Assembly: GCF_026914265.1 (NCBI RefSeq)
Contig: NC_069135.1
Location: 10,700,887-10,764,886, forward strand
DNA from: Mya arenaria
Taxonomy: Eukaryota > Mollusca > Bivalvia > Myida > Myidae
DNA: 64,000 nucleotides
Direction of reading: 5' to 3'
Under the pieces are notes generated by a model. That model had not been told where the DNA came from. It did no database searches and saw only the letters and a program-made list of their open reading frames with translations. The position numbers and the translations under genes were made by a program. Below, in pieces: positions 57,238 to 64,000 of the stretch; position 1 is the first letter of the stretch; the number at the start of each line of letters is the position of its first letter.

Positions 57238-60176
57238 ATCCTATATTACCACACTACTGTTGAACAAACAGTCTAAAGTAAAACCATTTTCATGTATTAC
57301 CAGGTAGTGGACTATGTGGAGTGTTTTCTGGGCCCGGACATCATGGCCATGCACACGATGCTCATCAACAAACCTCCAGATCAAGGTATGTTGTCTTATA
57401 GTTGAGATAACGTTTAGTAGTATTTAAATTATTATTTATGATTAAATTTACATCAGCAAAACCAAATCGTAAACATTTTTTGAAGAAGTGTACATAAGAT
57501 AAAGTTTTAAACTGTATTGTTTTGAAAATAAAACAATGATATAAGCACTTGCAAGTCAAATGAGAACAAAAAAGAATTTATTGTTACACAAACTGAGTTT
57601 ATTTACTTTAAAGGCAAATCAGATAAGAGACTATGACATGAACATTACAGTCTGAATTCAACTGGATGTTGTCGCTCTCTTGTTTTTATTTGTTTGTTAT
57701 CATGTTAATTTATCTATGCTGTTGGGCATGCTATGATGCTTTTGTTTGATGACCATGTTAAAGTTGACTGATATGCATGTAATTTTTCTATAATGAAATA
57801 ATATTCAATAGTGGTGTATATGCTTGTATCTTATTAAATGTTCTGTTCTGTTCTTAATGTTTGTTTGGATAATCCCATATGGAAAAACAGTATTTGAACT
57901 AGAAGTTGATAGCTGTGCCGTTTGCTCTTATTTAATTAATTCAAGTAAGAATGTATTTACAGAATCATACTTGAAGATTAATAAGAATATTAATTTCCCT
58001 GTCTTATGCAGCTGCTGTATTAATGCTTATTTGGTATTTAGGAAGATGTTTGTCTGTGGGTTAAATATAGGTTTATATAATACATGATGATGAGGATTGA
58101 TTTTGACCGTGAGAGCTGGCTACACTTACAAACTTATCAGAGTTAAAAATATCAAATTGATATTTTAGGGTTTGAAACAATCAATTATCATTTTTATTTG
58201 CTGATAAGTCTCTATAAACCACTAAAACAAATACTTGATATAAAGGGAAATAATTCTATATAACTGATAATAGTTGTGATTTATTGATGATAAGATATAT
58301 TTATATATTTATCATTGCTTGCTCCTTGTTTAATTTCTATAATAATACACATTGATTCTGCATCTGTAAACACTTGAATTATGATTGAATCCCTTCAGTT
58401 AACTAAATATGAAGTGGATTTGAGTTTCATCAGATCAGTGATTTTAATTAAATTGAAAGTGTTGGTGAACATGTACATGTGGTATCAGCTACTATAATAC
58501 AGATTTGTAAACATTGGCAAAATTTGGAAATAAAGTACTACTTTGAAGCTGACAATTGGTCTTTTGCAAGCATAAGAGATGAGTAAACAATGAGCTGACA
58601 CCATAGGCTGATGAAGCCGGAAGTGAGAAGAGGAATATAGTTAAATGGTTCTTTATTATTACTGCAGGCAAGCTGTCATCACGGCATCCAATGCACCAGG
58701 ACCTGTACTACTTCCCATTCCGGCCGGTGGACCGTATTGTGTGTGCATGGACAGCCATGGAGAAGGTGAACCGTGACAATGGCTGTCTTGTAGTCCTGCC
58801 CGGCACCCACAAGGGGGAGCTACTTCAGCACGACTACCCAGAGTGGGAGGTAGGAAAAAATAAGGCATTGTTTAAGAGGTTTGCTGGTCGATACAATGTT
58901 TCAATATAGTTGCCATCAAAAAAATATAACCACTACCAGATATTTGTGAAACATTTCAGATGGATGATTAAGAGATTATAAGAAAGTTGACTGTTGTTTG
59001 CTGTTTTTGCATTTTGAATAGAAACACATATTTTTGTGTCTTTATAGCATCAAGAATTACATTACCCAGTTAGGTTAAATAGTTAATATAGATAAAAACC
59101 TATCTGACTGTACTTAATCTATGCACATTATATATAGGGAGGTGTGAATAAAATGTACCATGGTGTGCGTGACTACAAGCAGGACCATCCGAGGATCCAC
59201 CTGGAGATGGAGGCCGGCGACACCGTGTTCTTCCACCCAATCCTCATACATGGATCTGGAGCCAACCGCACAAACGGCTTCAGGAAGGTAAGGTTAGGTT
59301 TTGTAGCCTGTGATGCAAAGACATGACAACATGGTACGCTTTTCAACTTACTAGTTATAAAAAACACTGTTGTGAATAATTGAGCATGTATATGTTGTTG
59401 ATTTGAATAATTATACTTAAAATTTCTTTTGGCAAATCTTACATGTTCCTTACATTTGCTGAATTCTTAGAATAGTACTACAAAGAATCTTTCTGAACAA
59501 GATGTGCTTGACCATTCCCCATTGGCCAATATACATGTGTACCTGCAGGCTATCTCGTGCCACTACTCGACGGGCCAGTGCCACTTTGTGGACCTGAAGG
59601 GAACCGTACAGGAGAAGATCGAGGATGAGGTGCTGGAGTTGGCAGAGAAAAAAACAGGCATTCCTAAAACACAGATCAAGTATGAGGTAGGTACCTGTAC
59701 ATAATGTTAGTGTTTGCGCCAAGACAAGTGTACAAGCCCCAATTTCTCGAAGAAGCTTAATATATTTTGTTTCAATTAGCTAAATTACTTACTGTACGAA
59801 GATGATTTTCATGAAGATAATTTCCTTTATAATTCTAAAAAAATTCTGAAAATGTTAAATAATACCAAACAAAAAAGTGAGCTTAGCTTGATTACATTAG
59901 TGGGGACTTAAGATTCTTGGAGAAATTGGAGCCATTTATAATGTTTATAACTTTGTTCTGTTTGGTCTAATACAGATATTTCTTTGTTGTGTTCAGTAGC
60001 CAATACTTATTCTTTGAAGCATGAATTTCCAATGTGTGCATTGATATCCTAGACAAGAAGTTTTCTACATGTATTTAGGAACCTATGTGTTTGTTTTCCA
60101 GGACATCTGGAAGTTCCGTTCTCGGATTGTGAAGGGGACCAGGTCTTGGGACGAAATGGAGGCTAATAGCAACTAA
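52566..60176 (+). CDS. PHYH: Phytanoyl-CoA 2-hydroxylase, peroxisomal, 8 exons, 335 aa
   Basis: This Fe(II)/2-oxoglutarate dioxygenase hydroxylates phytanoyl-CoA at C2, the first step of peroxisomal alpha-oxidation. Exons: 52566-52616, 55856-56016, 56389-56557, 57304-57385, 58668-58849, 59138-59287, 59549-59686, 60102-60176; phases close exactly to 336 codons. Exon 1 gives [23 protein letters not shown] fits the PTS2 peroxisome signal (R-L-x5-H-[L/V-like]) and lies where the human PTS2 does. Conserved blocks include [19 protein letters not shown] and [20 protein letters not shown]. Iron ligands are H164 and D166 in [14 protein letters not shown] and H253 in [12 protein letters not shown]264 in GFRK binds 2-oxoglutarate. 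These equal human H175, D177, H264 and R275, all shifted by 11. The exon 1 donor and exon 2 acceptor are the least certain: donor GTAGCA at 52603 with acceptor CCAG|TC in exon 2 would also keep the frame. Confidence 0.95.
52673..53500. mobile_element. TA-flanked inverted-repeat element, 828 bp, in PHYH intron 1
   Basis: The left end CTGGGCAGTTGCCTAATTCC and the right end GAAATTAGGCAACTGCCCAG are inverted repeats of about 23 bp with one mismatch, flanked by TA at 52671-52672 and 53501-53502, as in Tc1/mariner-type insertions. No transposase frame was seen, so it is probably non-autonomous. Confidence 0.85.
53511..53599. repeat. Long palindrome, ~37-bp arms, PHYH intron 1
   Basis: ATTTATGTCATTTTGCCAAA at 53511 continues through ACATGTTCAGATATC and pairs with GATATCTGAACATGTTTTTT to 53599, with one A/T-run length difference and a 14-base loop. 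It begins 9 bp after the TA flank of the preceding element. Confidence 0.85.
53600..54100. other. PHYH intron 1, no feature recognised
   Basis: No exon or repeat was identified. Confidence 0.35.
54112..55047. repeat. Element bounded by inverted GGTCCGTAAT motifs, ending in poly-C
   Basis: GTGGACCATTACGGACCAGA at about 54122 is the complement of TCTGGTCCGTAATGTC near 54956-55000. The right side holds six or more TGGTCCGTA(A/G)(T/G)GT copies (54911-55020), then a run of 25 C (55023-55047). It is probably a decayed transposon with subterminal repeats. No frame was seen. Confidence 0.5.
55670..55870. repeat. Degenerate repeats overlapping the PHYH exon 2 acceptor
   Basis: The phrase (G)ACCTTAACCAGCCATGTAGCA recurs with changes at about 55675, 55730, 55745-55765 and 55838-55858. 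Two copies carry AGCCATGTAGCA; the last supplies the presumed acceptor TGTAG|CATCCTGAG. Confidence 0.5.
57188..57238. repeat. (TTG)n microsatellite, PHYH intron 3
   Basis: A T/G run followed by about ten TTG/GTT triplets. Confidence 0.9.
57386..58667. other. PHYH intron 4, no feature seen
   Basis: AT-rich intron; splice phases on both sides match without any further exon. Confidence 0.5.
59736..59933. mobile_element. MITE, ~198 bp, in PHYH intron 7
   Basis: The left end GCCCCAATTTCTCGAAGAAG is complementary, with mismatches, to the right end CTTGGAGAAATTGGAGCC. It shares internal TTTCAATTAGC and TCATGAAGATAATTTCCT with the sequence at 19090-19230. No coding capacity. Confidence 0.6.
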
Positions 60177-60328
60177 ATTAATTGAATAGACATGTGTGTT
60201 TGAGGCTATTGTCAACCAAATTAGTGATAAAATGTGTTCCACGCACTTACCGGTACTGTGATTTGAGAAGACTGTGATTTTATAAAAATACAAAACTTAA
60301 TATACTTTAACATTAATAATGAGAAATG

Positions 60329-60334
60329 AATAAA
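60329..60334 (+). terminator. Polyadenylation signal AATAAA, probable PHYH 3' end
   Basis: This is the first canonical AATAAA after the PHYH stop codon (60176), about 150 bp downstream. Cleavage would follow within roughly 10-30 bases. Confidence 0.55.
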
Positions 60335-63300
60335 AGTTTTATATTAGTAATTAAGGTACAATTCTTCATTTATCTAACCAAAGTAAAGTAATGTAGTTGT
60401 AAGTAGCTGTTTGCACTTCTTATCCAAAACATTGTAAATTATGGAAATGAAGTCATCACTGACTAGAATGTGTGAATTTAAAGCATCACTATGTATTTAT
60501 ATTTCAGTTGCTATTTTCGTTTTAGGGTACAGTATAATATAATATATTGGCAATCTGTCTTGTAAACTGCGAAGAAAAAAGAGGAAGTTTTGTCATTGCC
60601 AATGTTCCTATGTCATCATTGGCATGCTACCACTTCAACCATATCCTAACTAACAAACATTGCAAGATATTCAATTAGTACACATGTTCTATGTTGCCAG
60701 AGACTAGACTTATACGTAAAGGAAAGTCCACAACTCCGAATGTTATTATTGTCGTGACATGCCCATTACAGATGACCCCCCCACCCAAAATAGATGAGTG
60801 TTGGTAGAGTTCTTGTTATTCAAATGAGAATTAGTTTTGATTATTTGAAATTTGTTACAGAAATAAAATATTAATTGTTTGCTTTTATTGCCTACCTTGC
60901 CTTTGCCCCCAACTTGCTGCAATTTGTGAATTGTATTTAATGAATTTACAGTAATGATAGAAATTTTATTTAAATATACAGTGTAAGCATGTTTTTCAAT
61001 GATTTCTTGTTATTTTAAACTCAGACCGGATATGACTTGGACCCAATATGCCGCAGACATGTACAATTAACCATTTAGTTCGAAGTACTAACTGCCACAA
61101 TGTTGTACAAGGTTAAATTTATAATGTTTTCTATATGCTTTTCCTATGTTAAGACTTGATTTCTTGGCTTTGTACACGTTGTGCAGCTTCTTAGGGTGAA
61201 TATTTGTGGCAATGTTAATTCCTCATTGAAAGACCAAGTTACAGCCTAGATAAACCAATATACTAGGAGTTTGTACCAATGAGCCTTAATTGTGACCTTG
61301 ACCTTTAAAATACAAACATTAGTCTTGTAAGTGACAAACTGTCCTCTCATGGTGAACATCTGTTATTCTAAAATCTCCTTTTGCATGACCAAGTGCCTCA
61401 CTTTATTGCGGTTTGACCAGTAATGTATGAGAACAAAATAATGACATAAAAAACAACATTTTATTCAGCATCGTTATTGACTTTAACCAACTTCATTTAT
61501 ATAAGCAATTGATTTAATCACTTAGATCATAAACATTTTCTTTGAGTTAATTTATTTTGAATTGAAATATATATAATAGAATATTTTCAATATTCTCACC
61601 ATGTGTGATGATTAATAAAGGGGATGTGATTATCAATGAATACATATATGTTTAAAAGGATAGTTAAACAATAATTGTTTCAAATTGAAAGAGAAAATGC
61701 ATTGTGTATAAGTTCACATTGTCATCTTGTCCGAGGAAGTTATATCAAAGCAGTATTTTTAAAACATAACAAATATCATAATATTTTACATCAAAATATG
61801 GATCACACAGTTATAGTTACACATTGTAGGCATGTACCGGTATTGTAATTAATTTGTTTCAGTTTTTCGCTCTCATTCCTCAATATTTTTATACAATTGA
61901 CTTTTTTTGTTAAGAAAAGTTATGTTTTTTATTGCGCACAAGTCCTTCCTTCCATTAAACTAATCTTTCAAATTTGTTAAAAAAATTAAATAAGGTTAAT
62001 AAGGTTCCATGTTTTGTTCAACTTACGTTTTTCTGTATAGTAAGTACATGGAAGAGCATTATGTTTGTGTTAAAGGCTCTTTCAACAGGCTTGACACGTT
62101 GCCATTTGGTGTCCAATTCTCTTAATTGGAAACAATGGGAAGCTGGGTTATGGCTCTTACAACATGTATATAAGAAACACAACTACAGTGCCATACTTAT
62201 ATTGATGCTCAGGTTTCACACATTTCTTTCAAAACTTTTCATGTTCTGTGAAAAAAAATCGCCAATTTTTCATTTTTGTTTTCAAGGGTAATAATCCTGA
62301 CACTATTTAAGTTGCATAAGGCATAATTTTACTGTAAGTAAACATATAAAGCTTGAAGTAGATATCATTTAAGTTTATTACGAAAAAAAATAAATGTGGA
62401 TAGACAGGAAGTCAGATGGACAGACAGAGGTATTAGGTGTGTATAGGTATTGAGGTGTATAGGTATTAAGTGTGTATAGGTATTAAGTGTGTATAGGTAT
62501 TAAGTTCAGGATAACTCGGGCTAACGTAAGAAATAAAACTATATGATAAAGATTGCATAAACACATGGGGTCTCAGCCTTCTGTAACTAAACACATATTA
62601 CATGCACATCTCATATGTCCATGGAGCATGTGGTCCAATCTTCGTGTTAACATCATTCAAAACATAAAAAGAACAGACAGTTTTTGTAAAACTTTATACC
62701 CATTTCTTACATCAAAATAAATGGTAGAGACAAATTCCAAATTTCAATACCTTCACATATACAACAATATATAGTATGGTTTTATGTATACTTAATTGTA
62801 AAGCAACATCTTCATTACAAAACACAACTCGTAAATTACTTAACTTGGAAAAACAAATATAATCTTGTAATTGAATGAACAAACACTCCAAAAACAACGA
62901 AGTCTTAAAACATCAATAATACTAGAAAGTGTAAAATAAATAATCAAAATATAAATATCAAAATAATATTGAGATTTCGACATAGATATATTATATACAG
63001 TATAGGATCTGTCAAGGGTTGTCATACAATTCAAAATTTTATTCAACAAATTCTAAAAATATGTAAGTAAGCAAGCCTTTGCTTTTTGTATGACATATAT
63101 ATATAAATATAAGCAATATGACTTATGAATGCTTCTTAATATCATTTCATTCTGTCCAAAGCTTTTTAAGTTACCACGAAAAGTTAATAAAATTGTTAAA
63201 TTGATAAATCAAATGTACGTGCCAATATTTATGTCCGAGTTATATTACTTGTCAAAAAGAATTCTTTTGGTAATGCGAGTGATTGTATGAAGATTGAAGT

Positions 63301-64000
63301 TGATATCTTTCATAATTTTCATTTTTCTGAAGTATTAAGATAAACATAAACGATATGAATGGACAGATGGCGAATACTAAAAGCACTAACTGACTAAGAA
63401 GATGTTGAAAAATGTTACAATTGAAAATGGTCTAATAGAAATCTTACAAATACTAGTAATGTTGTTTTAACATTAATGGCATATGCCTTGTTTTCTGAAT
63501 AATATGGCTACTGGTAAACAACAAAAGCTTACTTTATTTACCTTACAATGAATTAAATGGTTTGGCATCATATTGTTCTAAAGTAAGGCACACTCCATAC
63601 ACCACTACCGTTACATTAAACTAGTAATGGCACACTCAATACACTTTTACATTAAACTTTTAAAGGCACATACCAGGTAGTTATATTAAAACATTATTGC
63701 TTATGACAACAGCAGAATATGTTTACAGCAGTAAATATAAAGATAAATCACAACACAGTTGAATGGAGCAAGCATACACAACATAAGCACCACAAACACA
63801 ACAGTAGCACAACAACATCCTTGTCTAGGTTGATGGTAATGATGTCATGTTGTGCAACATCAGAACTGTTTTCCAATAAACTCACTCCATGTCCTATTCT
63901 ACTATTGTTTGCAAATGAACTTAGCAAAGCGTTCTTGTCAATCAGTTATTAAGATCAAGTTCACATTGGGCCGATTATTCAAACAGTGTTAAAGTTAACA
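60335..64000. other. Intergenic, no gene seen
   Basis: AT-rich sequence. A ~20-bp tandem repeat (GTATAGGTATTAAGTGT, about 62435-62505) is the only repeat noticed. Short open frames lack similarity or codon signal. Confidence 0.4.

Overview
This window looks like animal nuclear DNA, most probably from a mollusc and likely a bivalve. The genes are split by GT/AG introns, the DNA is AT-rich, and it is crowded with short inverted-repeat transposons, minisatellites and decayed LINEs. The host is an inference from gene structure and repeat style; no marker gene fixes the species. No bacterial operon, CRISPR array, rRNA or tRNA was seen.

Three host genes can be reconstructed exon by exon with consistent splice phases. 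(1) CTSC, dipeptidyl peptidase 1 (cathepsin C), lies on the minus strand at 14041-17261 with 8 coding exons and 459 aa. (2) TBC1D25 (OATL1), an autophagy-linked Rab GAP, lies on the plus strand at 22180-43801 with 5 coding exons and 1032 aa; its first intron is 11 kb. (3) PHYH, the peroxisomal phytanoyl-CoA 2-hydroxylase, lies on the plus strand at 52566-60176 with 8 exons, 335 aa and an N-terminal PTS2. CTSC and TBC1D25 are divergent (head to head); PHYH follows TBC1D25 in the same orientation. The products act in lysosomes, autophagosomes and peroxisomes respectively, but nothing shows that they are co-regulated.

Layout: 1-1650 decayed non-LTR retrotransposon; 3.4-5.9 kb duplicated and foldback repeats; about 6.1-7.5 kb decayed coding remnant; 8.8-10.4 kb minisatellite with a 44-bp unit; 11.2-13.7 kb decayed L1-like LINE (minus); 14.0-17.3 kb CTSC; 17.8-18.1 kb MITE with a 9-bp target duplication; 19.4-22.0 kb complete but inactivated MULE-type DNA transposon with a 10-bp target duplication, ending about 150 bp before the TBC1D25 start codon; 22.2-43.8 kb TBC1D25 with repeat-filled introns; 43.8-45.4 kb minisatellite starting just past its stop codon; 46.4-46.7 kb second copy of the MITE; 49.4-50.7 kb another minisatellite; 52.6-60.2 kb PHYH, with MITEs in its introns; 60.3-64 kb no gene seen.

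The most unusual structure is at 37586-38333. The 3' splice site and first 33 bases of TBC1D25 exon 3 have been amplified into a 75-bp tandem array. Each unit carries an acceptor-like TTCAG and, 39 bases later, a donor-like GTATGC. The array is therefore a row of potential 39-nt frame-preserving microexons, about half open and about half carrying an in-frame stop.
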